A stretch of DNA of 64,000 nt, from assembly GCF_009905375.1 (NCBI RefSeq), contig NW_027420618.1, positions 36,863 to 100,862 of the forward strand. Reading direction: 5' to 3'. Source of the stretch: Apium graveolens. Taxonomy: Eukaryota > Streptophyta > Magnoliopsida > Apiales > Apiaceae. The position numbers and the translations under genes were made by a program. Within the stretch, counting starts at the first letter, position 1. Every line of letters starts with the position of its first letter. This document shows, one piece after another, positions 1-10,998 of this stretch. The notes under the pieces are model-generated. The model did not search any database. It was not told the DNA's origin and saw nothing but the letters and a program-made list of their open reading frames with translations.

Positions 1-133
1 AACCTTCTATTATATTTGATGTACCCGATACCGTCCAGACATGTGAGTTGGTTTTAGTCAACTGTGAGAAGTATTTCTGACTCTGTAAAATAGTGTGTGT
101 GGTTGCGCAGTCAACAATGTATATATCTTCCAT
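1..133 (-). CDS. pol: Start of copia pol (aspartic protease), partial
   Basis: After about 140 bases without coding sequence beyond the gag stop, an ATG at 133 opens a frame that runs off the left edge. It reads MEDIYIVDCATTHTILQSQK and onward, matching the protease start of plant copia elements of this gag type, where the usual motif is VDSATTHTI. The aspartate of VDCATT would be the catalytic residue. Here the serine is a cysteine. The downstream integrase, reverse transcriptase and RNase H are not visible. Confidence 0.75.
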   Translation of the reverse strand, partial: MEDIYIVDCATTHTILQSQKYFSQLTKTNSHVWTVSGTSNIIEG

Positions 134-273
134 CTCTATACATATATAAACGAAAAACATCTTTATTAAAAACAAACCGAGTACATAGAACAACAACATG
201 AAACAAGTACATAAAATGAGTACATAAGTAAAAAACAAAGAAAATAAGTAAAGCATGACAATACATACGAAGT

Positions 274-1302
274 CTAGTCGTCTAAACCATAATAAAGATT
301 AGCACCAGTGTCTATTTCATTTGAGGCCTTATTGACTGGTTCATTAACTAGATTATAATTAGCGAAGTTGGTTTCTACTCTATTCCTTTTGGATGCCTCG
401 TAGAGATCAACAAGATGTTTAGGTGTGCGACAAGTACGTTGCCAGTGCCCCTCAGATCCGCACCTATGACAGATGCCTCAGTTCTCTCCTTCTTGGGGCG
501 CCTTTCTTTTATTTGGCACTTCACGTTGCCATTTCTGGTGGCCAGAGTTGTAACCATCACATTGCCACTTCAGGTGGCCAGAATGATATTGATTGTGAAA
601 CCGACCACGAAAATTTCCACGTCCACGGTTTCGTCCATAACCCCGTCCTCCTCTATGCCCTTTCCCACGTTCATTCTTCAGGAATGACGTGTTATGTACT
701 TCAGGTAACTGGGCAGAGCCTGTGGGACGTATCTGATGATTTTTCAGTAGCAACTCATTATTCTTTTCAGCCACAAGAAGGAGAGATATCAGCTCGCCAT
801 ATTTCTGAAAATTACGCTCCCTATATTGTTGAGCCAGGATCATAGTATTGGGGTGAAAGGTTGAGAGGGTATTTTCAATCATTTCAGTATCAGTAATATT
901 TTCACCATATAAAATTAATTTTGAGCTTATCTTGAAAAGAGCAGAATTATATTCAGCTACAGATTTGAAATCTTGTAACCTCAAATTAATCCAGTCATAT
1001 CGGGCAGATGGCAAGTGAACGAGTTTTTGGTGATCAAATCTATCCTTGAGATTATTCCAAAGGGTGAGTGGATTTTTGATAATGAGGTATTCAGATTTTT
1101 CAAATTTTAGATCTTCGTGGATGTGATGCCTAAGAAAGATAATCGCTTTTGCATTTTGTTCAACAGTTGGGATCTTTTCCGGGTCAATGGTATCTTTTAG
1201 GCCATTAGCACTAAGGTGTAATTCCGCATCAAGGACCCATGACAAATAATTATTTCCCGAAACATCCAAGGCAACAAACTCTAATTTTGCAAGATTCGCC
1301 AT
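274..1302 (-). pseudogene. gag: Copia gag (UBN2 type) with CCHC knuckle and one premature stop
   Basis: This encodes the capsid/nucleocapsid polyprotein of copia element A, expected to package element RNA in cytoplasmic virus-like particles. The ATG at 1302 opens a 274-residue frame that contains YLSWVLDAELHL near the start and the LWNNLKDRFDHQK block near residue 85, both typical of plant copia gag. A glycine/arginine-rich stretch lies near residues 215-240. A TGA at 478-480 stops it, but the same frame continues to a TAG at 274-276 and carries a zinc knuckle, CHRCGSEGHWQRTC (CX2CX4HX4C). One nonsense change therefore separates capsid from nucleocapsid. Gag ends before pol and does not fuse to it. 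Confidence 0.85.
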
Positions 1303-1634
1303 TCTGAATAGATTTTAAATAAGATATAATATGTCACATAATATTTAAACAGGCAAGTTGAAATAATAATTTTATACAAAAGTTACGACGGCATAGCCGG
1401 CCAGAAAACTTTTGATTATTACTTGACGGCAGCGCCATCTTTATACTAGTATTACTTGACGGCATAACCATCTTTATAGATTTCAATCAGTAACATAAAT
1501 ATGTAATAATATTTAGAAGAAAATGAGGAAAAGAAAACGTACCTCTTTTATGAAATAGTTTTAGTTGATAGGGACTCGTGGGTCAGAATAAGTCGTAGCT
1601 CTTTCGAGAATAAAGCTTCAGTTGGCAGAGACTC

Positions 1635-1646
1635 GTGCTGATAACG
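1635..1646 (-). other. Primer-binding-site-like segment of copia A
   Basis: Immediately inside the LTR end the minus strand reads CGTTATCAGCACGAG, a diverged form of the TGGTATCAGAGC Met-tRNA primer site. The position fits a primer site; the match is imperfect. Confidence 0.4.
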
Positions 1647-1974
1647 TGTTATAAACCTTGACTGAAAATATTAGTTATGTTTAATGTAGAGGAAGTATAG
1701 GAGAATAGAAGATGGAGAGAAAGTTGTGTTATATTTCATTAGCTAAATGAGCTATTTATAGTAGTTGGTTTACAAGGCTTACTAAGTAAGCTATTTAAAT
1801 CTTCTTCATTAAGTATTACAAAACTTCCTCGATAAGCTTTACAAGTCTTCCTCGATAAGCTTTACAAGTCTTCCTTGGTAAGATTTGAGAGACTTCCTCG
1901 ATACGCTTTGACAATCACTTTATTTTTTATTCAAATATTTTAACAGCTTTTTAATTATATCATATTGTCGTACA
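1647..1974 (-). repeat. 5' LTR of copia element A
   Basis: On the minus strand the segment starts TGTACGACAATATG and ends GGTTTATAACA, giving the usual TG...CA ends and a length of about 328 bp, normal for copia. It directly precedes a CGTTATCAGCACGAG primer-like stretch and the gag leader. Boundaries come from these motifs only, because the partner LTR is not in the window. Confidence 0.65.
1818..1915. repeat. Short tandem repeats inside the copia A LTR
   Basis: About four degenerate copies of a ~25-bp unit containing CTTCCTCGATAAGCTTTACA follow one another. They lie within the LTR, where such repeats often fall in promoter or enhancer parts; no function is shown here. Confidence 0.7.
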
Positions 1975-2304
1975 AGGAGGTGAACTCATGCTAGTTTCGT
2001 AAGACTAATGCTTGTTAATTCCTAAGTGTCACATGATCTGATTTGGTTGGTATTAATATTATATATTTTTCGCTTTCAAAGAGGACGACGGACGTTTTGC
2101 CGGATGAGGACGACGGACGTTTTCAAAGACGAAAGGTCATTAGATGGATTTCATTTCTTAAGACTTTGGTGCAGGAGCCCCTGTCGTTACCCGTTAGCAC
2201 TTTTTTTAATAAGTAACCTTGACGCAAAAGCAAGCAGTGAAGATCCGCGAGCAGGGCTAGGGCAAGGGCAAAGCGCGCCCGGAACCTTTTAAAAAAATTA
2301 CTAT
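1975..2304. other. Intergenic stretch with an 18-bp direct repeat
   Basis: No gene recognised. GAGGACGACGGACGTTTT occurs at 2081-2098 and again at 2106-2123. The part from about 2080 to 2285 is richer in G and C than its surroundings. The open frame across it shows no recognisable protein. Confidence 0.6.
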
Positions 2305-2313
2305 TATATAAAT
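2305..2313. repeat. Target-site duplication, left, of the MITE
   Basis: TATATAAAT, identical to 3282-3290 on the other side of the element. Confidence 0.8.
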
Positions 2314-3281
2314 GGAATTGGCTAACCTATGCCCTTAAGGCACATGATAAGAGTCATTAATAGATCACTTTACCTGTTACTTCCTCAGTCTCCCTCAATT
2401 TTTTGTAGTTTTATAATTCTTTTCTAAAAAAAAATTTTTGAATAAAAATTTAATGTTTAAATTTTTATAAATAAAAAGAAAATTTTGAAAAAAAGTTGAG
2501 GAGTCATGTTTTATATGTACCTTAAAATGCGTGCCGAGTTTTGAAAAAATAATATAAAAAATGAGAAGGACAGAGGGAGTAATATTTATCTAGTTACTCG
2601 TGTTTTTACTGAATTTAACTCAAACCATATTAAATGCTAAAGCTGTTCACCATTTAGGAGCTGTTCACTGTTTCCCTTATATCCTGGGTTCCGACTTTTC
2701 GAATAATCATTGTTTTCCTATTTTTATATTTATTTACATTTAATTTTCTAATAAGCATATTATTTATTTCATACCTTTTTTTAAAAAACATTTAAAATTC
2801 ATATCCATCAGTTTTTGTATACTAAACATAAGTACAAAAATATATATCATACAATATATTGAATAAATCCTACCATGCTATGTAATATTAATCGAAATTT
2901 TTTCTTGAATTAAAAAAAAGCTATATTAACATCTAAAAAGACGATGAGGTAATAATTTTTACACTATTTAATTACAATGAACTAAGTACTTTAAAATAAT
3001 TGAATTAATATATTACAAATAAATATTAAAAATTATTAATTTCAGGAATATTATCTAAAAGATTGAAACACTACGTTTTATTCAAATAAAACTGAAATTA
3101 TAAGTATCTCAATAATTTTTACTAACAAAACCGTAATTCATAGTACTATTCCCATTAATGACAGAGGTAATTAATGTATTTTTGAGGTGTAAAATAAATT
3201 ACTGATTATCATGTAAAATAAAGCTGTAAGCACGCGGATGTTAAGATATTAATGACTTATCCTGTGCCTTAAGCCAATCCC
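2314..3281. mobile_element. Mutator-like MITE with 9-bp target duplication
   Basis: The segment is 968 bp, very AT-rich and non-coding. Its ends are inverted repeats: the left reads GGAATTGGCT, a 10-base insertion, then TAAGGCACATGATAAG and GTCATTAAT. The reverse complement of the right end reads GGGATTGGCTTAAGGCACAG and then GATAAGTCATTAAT. It is flanked by identical 9-bp copies of TATATAAAT at 2305-2313 and 3282-3290. A 9-bp duplication with G-starting inverted ends is the signature of Mutator-type transposons. It has no transposase, so it would be non-autonomous. Confidence 0.8.
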
Positions 3282-3290
3282 TATATAAAT
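3282..3290. repeat. Target-site duplication, right, of the MITE
   Basis: TATATAAAT, identical to 2305-2313. Confidence 0.8.
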
Positions 3291-3527
3291 AAAAGAAAAG
3301 TTTAAAACTAGGGTTTCAAACATTTCTCTACTAATAAGGTCAGCTTTCAAGCCTTTTAGTGTCTCAAGACACTAAACGCACAGTGAACTGTAATTGTAAA
3401 AAAATTGAAAGATCTGGTTAAAAAAGGTGGCTGATATAAAGATGGCCAGTAGCGAAAACTTCAAAACTAGGGTTTCAAACCCTTCTTTATAATAAGGACA
3501 GCTTTCAAGGCTTTTAGTGCCTCAAGG

Positions 3528-3535
3528 CACTAAAC
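3528..3535. repeat. Target-site duplication, left, of the hAT-like element
   Basis: CACTAAAC, identical to 6637-6644. The uninterrupted copy at 3301-3458 carries this word only once at the matching place. Confidence 0.85.
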
Positions 3536-6500
3536 TAGAGCTGCAAATGAACAGAGTCGTTCGTGGACAAAACTCGGGATCGGCTCGTTTAAATAAACTC
3601 GATTTGGTTCGTTTTATTAAAGGAGCCGATCATGAACATAAAAATAAGCTCGGATAAGTGAACGAGCCTAGCCGAGCTTTTTGTATGTTCGGCTCGGACT
3701 CGGCTCGTTTAACTCGGACTCGGCTCGGAATCGGCTCGGACTCGGAAACTCGGCTCGGCTCGGATAAAATTTATATTTATATAATAAATAATAAATATTT
3801 GCTAATCACTTGTTTAAATTTTAAACTTCAATTTTTTAATAAATATGAAAAAATCACCTATCCATGACATGAAGTTCATTTTGAAGATTCCAAAAATGTC
3901 TCTTTCCATTAATCTAAAATGTACCACAAAATTAAAATATTACACTTGTTACAAAATATAGCTTAATAATGAGAATAATCAACCATTTTTTATCTGAAAA
4001 AGGTGTTTAATTGTGCAAACAGGTTCCTTTTCCGCTGAATCTGACTATATTAGTACTCGCATCAGCAACTTTAACGATTTTGTATCCATGATTACAACAA
4101 AATTGAATCAGAAGATTTTGTGACAAATGTCCTTGTGAATTTAGAGTAAACATCATGGACTTTAATGCTCAGCATCGATTTAGACCTGAAAGTATTGTTT
4201 GTTACTGGCCACTTTAACAGTGGCGATGGCGAGAACCTCATTCTATTGTGTCACGATAACTTACGGTTGATTGAGTACAACAGACAGAAAAGAGGCCAGT
4301 AATTTGCCAAAAATCAAGTACAAACAGAGCATGGTTTCACTAATAACCAATAGAATATCAACCAAAATGAAACAACACTTTGTCAAATATAAATAAGAAA
4401 AACAACAATATATCACAAAACAGAGACATTGTCACAAGTTAGATAGAAACTGAACTTCTACTGATCACTGCTAAATAGGTAAGGTAACGCAAGGGACGAA
4501 CAAAGATACAAACAAGAGAGTGATGAAATGGATAGTATAAAATTACTAGGGTTTGGATATCTAATAGAAATTAATCAATATCGCCATCACAAGTCTGAAA
4601 ATTCATGACTCTAATTGGTTACATGATTATCTTCTTTCTTCAAAAATTCCAACATCAAAAGGAAGACTCTGTGATCCACAGTAACATTCACCTACATGAG
4701 ATATATAACCAGATCAGTCTACGAGCTTCCAGGATGTGAAAGGGCACAACATCAAACAAATACTTATGTTTAAATAATAAAAAAAGGACCAGGTAAGATC
4801 AAGAGTTGAACTGATCAAGAAGGTAACACTTAAATTCATTAAGATCCCCTACTGGCTACTGTAATTATCTGATAAAACAAGAATCTTATAAAAGAGAAGA
4901 CCGAGTAATGCCTGAAATTTTAGTTTCTACAGATTTTATGGAAGTATCAAAATTCAAAACAAACCTCAAGATTAGACGATTAGCAAACTAAGATCTGTAA
5001 TCAGTAATTCAGTATTTTGATATTAGGAAGGAAAGTAGTAGAACTCAACTGAGTGAGTATGAATAAAGTTAAAGTATGATGGACTCTGTAGTGTAGAGAT
5101 TGTATTACTCTAATTTGGGGGGAAATGGAAAGACATCTCCCGCTTATTAATATTATTATTTTATTAGTATATTCATATTGGCACTTCGGCACTTCCTAAA
5201 CGAGTAAAAACAGCTAATTAGCTAAGCTTGTGTTTGATTTTTTTAAATTATTCAAATTTTGTAAATTTTGTAAATTAATATTTATTATAGTATATTCAAA
5301 TATTTCTTTTATCAATATATAATATTTATGTTTAAATCATTTTTATTTGTATTTATATGAATATTGTGCGTTTTAAAAATCATTTCATTTTTAGTAATTC
5401 ACTAATTCGCCAATAAATTCTCAAAATATATTGGACGCGTTCGATTTTTAAAATTCGATTTATCATCATAAATTATTTTTAAATGGTAAGTTCATTGTAA
5501 ATAGGACTAATAAATTAAATCTTATTAAAAATTTAATTTTATCCGATTTTTTATTCTGAAACATTCTCGATTTCTAATAAATCATTAATCGATATCTCAA
5601 CCGGTTAGTTCAGATTTTCAAAATTTACAACCATGGAAGTTGGAACTATATATTATTTTGTATATTTGTCTAATTTTCTTAAATTGATTAAAATCTCTTT
5701 TTAGAAATTGAAAATTGAAAATTCATTTTTAATAACTTTGTCAAAAAATACTTAAATCATTGACATTTTTCTCAAAATAAAAATATGAGGTGAAATTTGA
5801 ATGTATGATATAGATCATAACGTCGAGTAAGTATGTTACTAGATCTAACTTTGTCAAAAAATATTTAAATCATTGACATTTTTCTCAAAATAAAAATTTG
5901 AATGTAAAATTTGAATGTATGATATGGATCAAGTTAGTATGTTACTAGATAATATGTCACAAACACTATTCAATAATTTTTATTAATATGTTTTAATTAG
6001 TTCAAAAACATTTTTGTAAGAAAGTTATCAAACATTATATTGTTATCAAAACCTAACCCATCCTGAAACAATTCGGACATTCGTCGCAAATTTTTCATAT
6101 TTTCATAAGCGCTATTTAACAAAACTTGTAATATATAAACTTGTAACATCAAAAATTAGTACAACTTTCATAATCGACATTAATGATTTTGAAAGTAATG
6201 CACACAATTTCTAAATTTATGAATGTCTCAATAATTTAAAAATAAAATTGATTAAGTTTTTAAAACTCGACTTGTGACATAAATTAATAAAATGATATAA
6301 ATTAAGAAATGAGTGTAAAATATGAGTATTCGTATATAATTGTAAGATAAATGTAGTATTTTGAACTCCAAATAACTTGAAAATTATAAATTATATCTTA
6401 AGATTGGTCGATTAAAAAATATATAAGCGAACTATTGGTGGACAACTCGACTCGGCTCGAGTTCGGCTCAGCTCGGTTGTTCGTGACCAAACTCGTGCTC

Positions 6501-6636
6501 GGCTTATTTCTAAACTAATCGATCGTGAACAATATTTTCGGTTCGGTTATTAAACTCGGCTCGGCTCGTTTTAAAAAAAATAAGCTCAGCTCGATTCGGG
6601 CAGAACTCGGCTCGGTTCTGTTCGTTTGCAGCTCTA
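3536..6636. mobile_element. hAT-like non-autonomous DNA transposon, 3.1 kb
   Basis: The left end TAGAGCTGCAAATGAACAGA and the reverse complement of the right end TAGAGCTGCAAACGAACAGA differ at one base in 20. The 8-bp flanks CACTAAAC (3528-3535 and 6637-6644) are identical. An 8-bp duplication and TAGAG ends fit hAT. Both subterminal parts (about 3560-3765 and 6440-6620) are packed with GGCTCG/CGAGCC words, as in hAT transposase-binding regions. No transposase frame is visible, so it is probably mobilised in trans. The middle (about 4000-5200) looks less AT-rich and could be captured host DNA, but I recognise nothing in it. Confidence 0.85.
5733..5950. repeat. ~105-110-bp tandem duplication inside the hAT-like element
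   Basis: Unit 1 (5733-5844) and unit 2 (5847-5950) both start AACTTTGTCAAAAAATA, share CATTGACATTTTTCTCAAAA, and end GTATGTTACTAGAT. They differ by small indels. Non-coding. Confidence 0.85.
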
Positions 6637-6644
6637 CACTAAAC
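6637..6644. repeat. Target-site duplication, right, of the hAT-like element
   Basis: CACTAAAC, identical to 3528-3535. Confidence 0.85.
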
Positions 6645-6725
6645 ACACAGTGAACTGTAATTGTGAAAAAATTGAAAGATCTGGTAAAAAAAGGTGGCTA
6701 ATATAAAGATGGCCAGTAGCGATAG

Positions 6726-7016
6726 CGTAAGCTGTTGAAGATCCTCTTTTAATAAAATTCATTCTATGGCTAATATTTAGCATTCTATCGTAAGATTAAT
6801 ATCAATCAGATATTTTGAACAAATTATATCAGACATCCGATTTTGTATAACTGGTCAAATCGGATCAAATATGGATCACATTTTTGTAATCAGAAAATCG
6901 GATATCTGAACCTCAGAAAATAGAAATAGATTACTTGTTTTGCTTAGTACTGGTTCTCTCACTTCCTCATTATATACATTGCTAATTTTATCTAATCTTA
7001 TTTTTTTACCAGCAAA
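6726..7016. other. Unannotated AT-rich stretch
   Basis: No coding frame, RNA gene or repeat boundary is recognised between the split tandem duplication and the copia fragment. Confidence 0.5.
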
Positions 7017-7192
7017 TACTGATTTTGTGAAAAAGGCCATCAGGAGTAAATACTGATTTTGGCAGTCCTCTCACAAGATCTTTCTTTACAAGCTCATTTA
7101 TATTGTTGAAATGTAAATGAGAGAGTTCTTGTGCCAATCCCAGCTTTCTTCAATTGATGCTCTTCTTAACAGACATATTGCAGAACAATCAG
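7017..7192 (-). pseudogene. Decayed copia GAG-pre-integrase fragment
   Basis: On the minus strand one frame reads NNINELVKKDLVRGLPKSVF followed by TPDGL. This is the pre-integrase block of copia pol that lies between protease and integrase and normally follows a WHxxLSHLN motif. Upstream the frame reads LAQELSHLHF, so the tryptophan-histidine part is shifted by an indel, and a TGA lies just before it. No catalytic part survives and no flanking LTR was found. The wording resembles Sirevirus-type pol. It is a relic with no expected function. Confidence 0.7.
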
Positions 7193-7256
7193 AACTTGTT
7201 GAAAGCCTGGCTTCATATATGTTACCATGCTTGTAAACTTTCAGAACCACTTTGCC

Positions 7257-10200
7257 TATAACGACTCGTGTATTTTTTGAATTATTTAAATATGTGATTG
7301 TGGAAGTATTAATTAAATAAAATATGTGTCTTGGTTTTGGTAGCAGTATGTTGATATATACTATTTATCTGTGATTTATTGGTGTAAAGGATTGGGATGT
7401 GTAGTTAAAGATTGAGTTATATTATTCTGTTTTATTTTTAAAAGGTGATTTTATTATAGTTTTAAACCCGTAAATATTTGGATTGTCTCTAAAATTAGTT
7501 TCATGATTTTAAAATTTCAATAATTATTTTTGGGATTTTATAAAATTTAGAAATCAATAGTTTATCAATTATTTAACCTAGTATAATTTTCTGATTGCAT
7601 TTAATTGTAAAATCTTTATTTAATTCCAGAATTCTTTAAAAATTATGAAACTCATATTTATTTAAATCGGGAATATTCCGGGAATTTTAAAATTATTTTA
7701 GAAATTTTTAGGATCAGTTTTACCCGCGCGTTGTTTCGTTTAATTGCTAAAAGCGGGTATAAACTGCATTTCAGAAATTATTTTAAAATTACAAAATTTA
7801 TATTTTTGTAAACTTCGGAATATTTGTAATATTTTAAGATTATTTTCGTAATTTTCTGAATTTCTTGTAAGTGTAGCTTGGTTCGTTAATTATGCAATAT
7901 GGGTACGAGTTGCTTCTCAAAAATGATTTAAAAATCATGGAAATTTATTTTTAATAACTTTGAATTATTTATGATATTTTAAAAATTAATTTGGTAATTT
8001 TACGGGTTATTTTTATTCACGTGATTGTTCGTTAAATTACAAAAATCAGGATAAAATGAGGCTATCAGATAGGGGAGAACACATGTCAGGATATTAGTTA
8101 TTCCGCAAAAACGTGGCAGCGAATTATGGTTGATTTTGTGTTACTGATTAAAAAAAACAACAAAACAAATGACAGCAGAAAACATCACTGCCTCTTTCTT
8201 TCTTTGTACATCGATCTCTCCTTCCTCTCGCTCAATCTCAAAAATCTCTCACTCTCGCCGTCCTCCCCTGTGTCTCTACCGCCCCTCGTTTTCTTTGTTT
8301 CATTCCCCTCATCCCTCTGTTCACGATTCTCCCTTCTTTTCTTTTTCCGCCGTCCGGTGCCGCCTGTTCATCGGTAATTGCCGCCTGATTTTGGTCCTTT
8401 TCTGGCATATATACGTATGTATACATGTACTATTGTGCATGTATATACCTGTGTGTGTAATTTATGGGTGCGTGAGTTGTGTGTGGTTTTTGGGTGTCTA
8501 CTACTATTAACTTCCGGCCTGGTTTTTTTCCAGTTTGTTTTTTCTCCGATTGCAAGCTGTTTGGCCAGTTAAATTGCGCGTATAGTAATTTGGAAATTTT
8601 GGATATTTTTGCAGGGATTATTTGAATGATTTTCGTGAGATAAAAATAAATTCCGTGCGAAAATTATAATAATTAATTGGTGGAATTCGCGAAGGATGTC
8701 CAATAATCGGAAACCCGCGAATTTTATCGCCGTCGGCGATGAGCCTCGGCGAGCCGACGGTGGACGGTGATGAATTTATTCTGAGTCCTAATTTTATAAA
8801 ATAAATAAAATGAGTCGTGTAATTAGATTCGTATGGGAATGTGAAATTGTGAAAATTGAATTGTGATTTGTGTTATTGACGTCGATGATGTTTCAACGGG
8901 TAGTCCGATAAACAAAGGAGACGCTGTCCGATTTTCGGGGAATCGAACTATGGAAATACGGAAGCGTATCCGAGGATTATCGGGACGTCGAGCGAGTATA
9001 AGTAAATATATATACGTATGTTTTATGCCAAACCTGATTGTATGTTATAGTGAAACGTTTTGCCAAAACCAATAACCCTAATTTCGTAAAATGACGAGTA
9101 TACGTATTTTCTGAAAACGAACACTGAATCGATTTCGAGAACATGAACCATAATTATTGGTTGTGTTATTATAATATGAATGATTACGAGTCGGAAGATG
9201 TTATCGTATGGGTAGGTGGTTAGCGAGGATATGTCAAGCATAACTGAGTGTCTAACATAGAGTATTTCGACCCTGTAGGTTATAGTCGGGAACCTGAAGG
9301 TGGACGATGGATTAAAGATAACATAGTGATCAGTCGATGAGCTCAGTAGAGTTTCAACAGAAAAACTTGAGTGTCGAAGTCGAATCCAATGGGATCTAGT
9401 GGTTGGACGTTAAAGCCTGAGCGGCAGCGTCGGATCAGAATTGATCAGTAGTAGTTGTAAAGCCTGTAAGGCAAGTATTTCTGAACTTTGCTTCAAGATA
9501 TATATTACCAATGTTTTCGAACTGTTTCATAACATGTCGCTATTATTCAAAATAACTCCTGTTTTATTTTGCAAGTGCTTTAAACTATTAAACCTTGAAC
9601 CCTGATTTTCTTGATCTTGAGCCGTAAGCCTTGTTCTTTGTAAACCATCCTTTGTTGAACCTCAGATACCAAATCACACAAATATGATACTACTCCCCAA
9701 ATGTATAGCCACCAAACACCAAACACTGGAACAAAATTGTGTGAAAATACAGAAATTTCTATATCTCAACCATTCTTTATAACATCAAAGAACTATACCT
9801 TGAAAAATCAGTATTCGTTCAATACCTGATCATTTTACAGACTGAAAACTGTTTCTTGTACATACCTTGGTATACCCTTGTGATATCCATGAGTTTCCTT
9901 ATGTTTTATTCAAATGTTTATTCATCATTGATTATGATCTCGTGTTATCGAATTATATTGTTTATCGTATTGAACTGCTTTAAAATTGGATAGTTTTTAT
10001 ATATGTGGACCAGATTCGTGGTCAGACCATACTAATGGTCAAGTTAGGCCAATGTGTGCCTTAGATCCAGTAATTAGAGCAGTGTTGTATGCTTGCTCGG
10101 GGTTAGTGCGTGATTGATCAGCAGCCTAACCTTGGTTTTAAAACTTAAAATGAATATCCGATTCTAATAATTAGTTAAAAAGAAACTTGATTCCTTTGAA

Positions 10201-10622
10201 TCATCTCATTTGATCATTGTTTAACCTCAGTTATCACTATTATGACTTGCTGAGCTAGTTAGCTCACCCTTGTGACTCTTTTATATGTTTTACAGTTGAA
10301 AATAATATGGATGATAGTGAAGTTCCTCAGTCCAAAGTGCGGGCTAAGGTTCCAGTCGAGTTGGATCGAGCTAGCAGAAGTTTCACGCGGTAAAGAGATA
10401 TTTAGATTGTAAGAATGATTTTATTATCAATTATAAGTTAAATTAGTTGGGATTTGGTACGATGTAATAATTAAGGTTGTGGTTTGTTCCCATACTTTAA
10501 CCTGTTGCGATCCGTGGTTATGTGAAACAAGGTCATTGCAATTAATATTTTATGTACAGGTTTATATATTGTGAATGTGTTATGGACCCCAAACTTCTGA
10601 CCCGGGTTTGGAGGGCGCCACA
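7257..10622 (+). repeat. 5' LTR of gypsy element E
   Basis: The right end is well set: GAGGGCGCCACA just before the primer site. The left end is inferred at TATAACGACTCGTGTA (TG decayed to TA), giving about 3.37 kb. It includes a CT-rich tract at about 8195-8350, which produces spurious long open frames, and a GC-richer block near 8690-8770. No coding sequence is expected inside. The left boundary is uncertain because no second copy exists in the window. Confidence 0.6.
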
Positions 10623-10625
10623 GGT

Positions 10626-10637
10626 TGGTATCAGAGC
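10626..10637 (+). other. Primer-binding site of gypsy E (Met-tRNA)
   Basis: TGGTATCAGAGC, three bases after the LTR end, the common plant primer site complementary to the 3' end of initiator Met-tRNA. Confidence 0.85.
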
Positions 10638-10821
10638 TACAGGTTATAAGTCACTGAAACAAGCCTAGATTGTCGAGATTGGGTAGAGGGTTAGGATTAG
10701 GAATAGGAAATAGAAATTTAAGATGTTGTGAGGTTGAGTGCAATTGGATAGTAGGTCTCCGGCACGGTTCGTATTGCGATTTGGGATTCTTAACTTGCGA
10801 CGTGTTTTCCAGACAACGACA

Positions 10822-10998
10822 ATGGCAGATCCTGATTTCCCTTTATCGTTTGATCATTTGGAGCTTTCCGTTCAAGGATCGTCATCTTCTTTCGGATCTG
10901 ATTTGCACCTTGTTCCTCCATCAGTATTAATGATACTACCTTCTGTTATGACACTCGCACCTTTTCAAGCTATTCTACGTTATTCTACCACCTCTTGA
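10822..10998 (+). pseudogene. gag: Start of gypsy E gag, truncated
   Basis: An ATG about 185 bases after the primer site opens a 58-residue frame beginning MADPDFPLSFDHLELS, with a serine-rich stretch, then stops. Position and start are those expected of gag, but no capsid domain follows in frame. I call it gag from position rather than from a recognised domain. Confidence 0.4.

Larger units (their letters stand above)
1..1974 (-). mobile_element. Ty1/copia retrotransposon A, 5' part only
   Basis: Read on the minus strand, this is a 5' LTR (1647-1974), a primer-site-like segment, a gag frame (274-1302) and the beginning of the pol protease (1-133), which leaves the window on the left. The gag belongs to the UBN2 type of plant copia gag and ends in one CCHC knuckle. 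The 3' LTR and most of pol are outside the window, so a target duplication cannot be checked. Family assignment is firm; completeness is unknown. Confidence 0.85.
3301..6725. repeat. ~158-bp tandem duplication, second copy split by a transposon
   Basis: Copy 1 spans about 3301-3458. It begins with AAAACTAGGGTTTCAAAC, passes CACTAAAC and ends with GATGGCCAGTAGCGA. Copy 2 starts at 3459, is interrupted after 3535, and resumes at 6637-6725 with the same closing words. Copies differ at scattered bases. No protein or RNA gene is recognised in the unit. Confidence 0.8.

Noticed and set aside
2026..2292. Plus-strand 88-residue open frame
   Set aside because: No recognisable protein. It spans two different sequence types and an internal 18-bp repeat.
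4000..5220. Possible captured host gene in the hAT-like element
   Set aside because: Base composition hints at foreign sequence, but on both strands I found no frame or motif good enough to name a source.
8126..8572. Overlapping plus-strand open frames of 60-113 residues
   Set aside because: They come from a CT-rich tract inside the LTR of gypsy E. The peptides are low-complexity Ser/Leu/Phe strings with no domain.
10626..10637. tRNA gene at the TGGTATCAGAGC sites
   Set aside because: Only the 12-base primer match is present, with no cloverleaf. It appears once beside each LTR as a primer-binding site.
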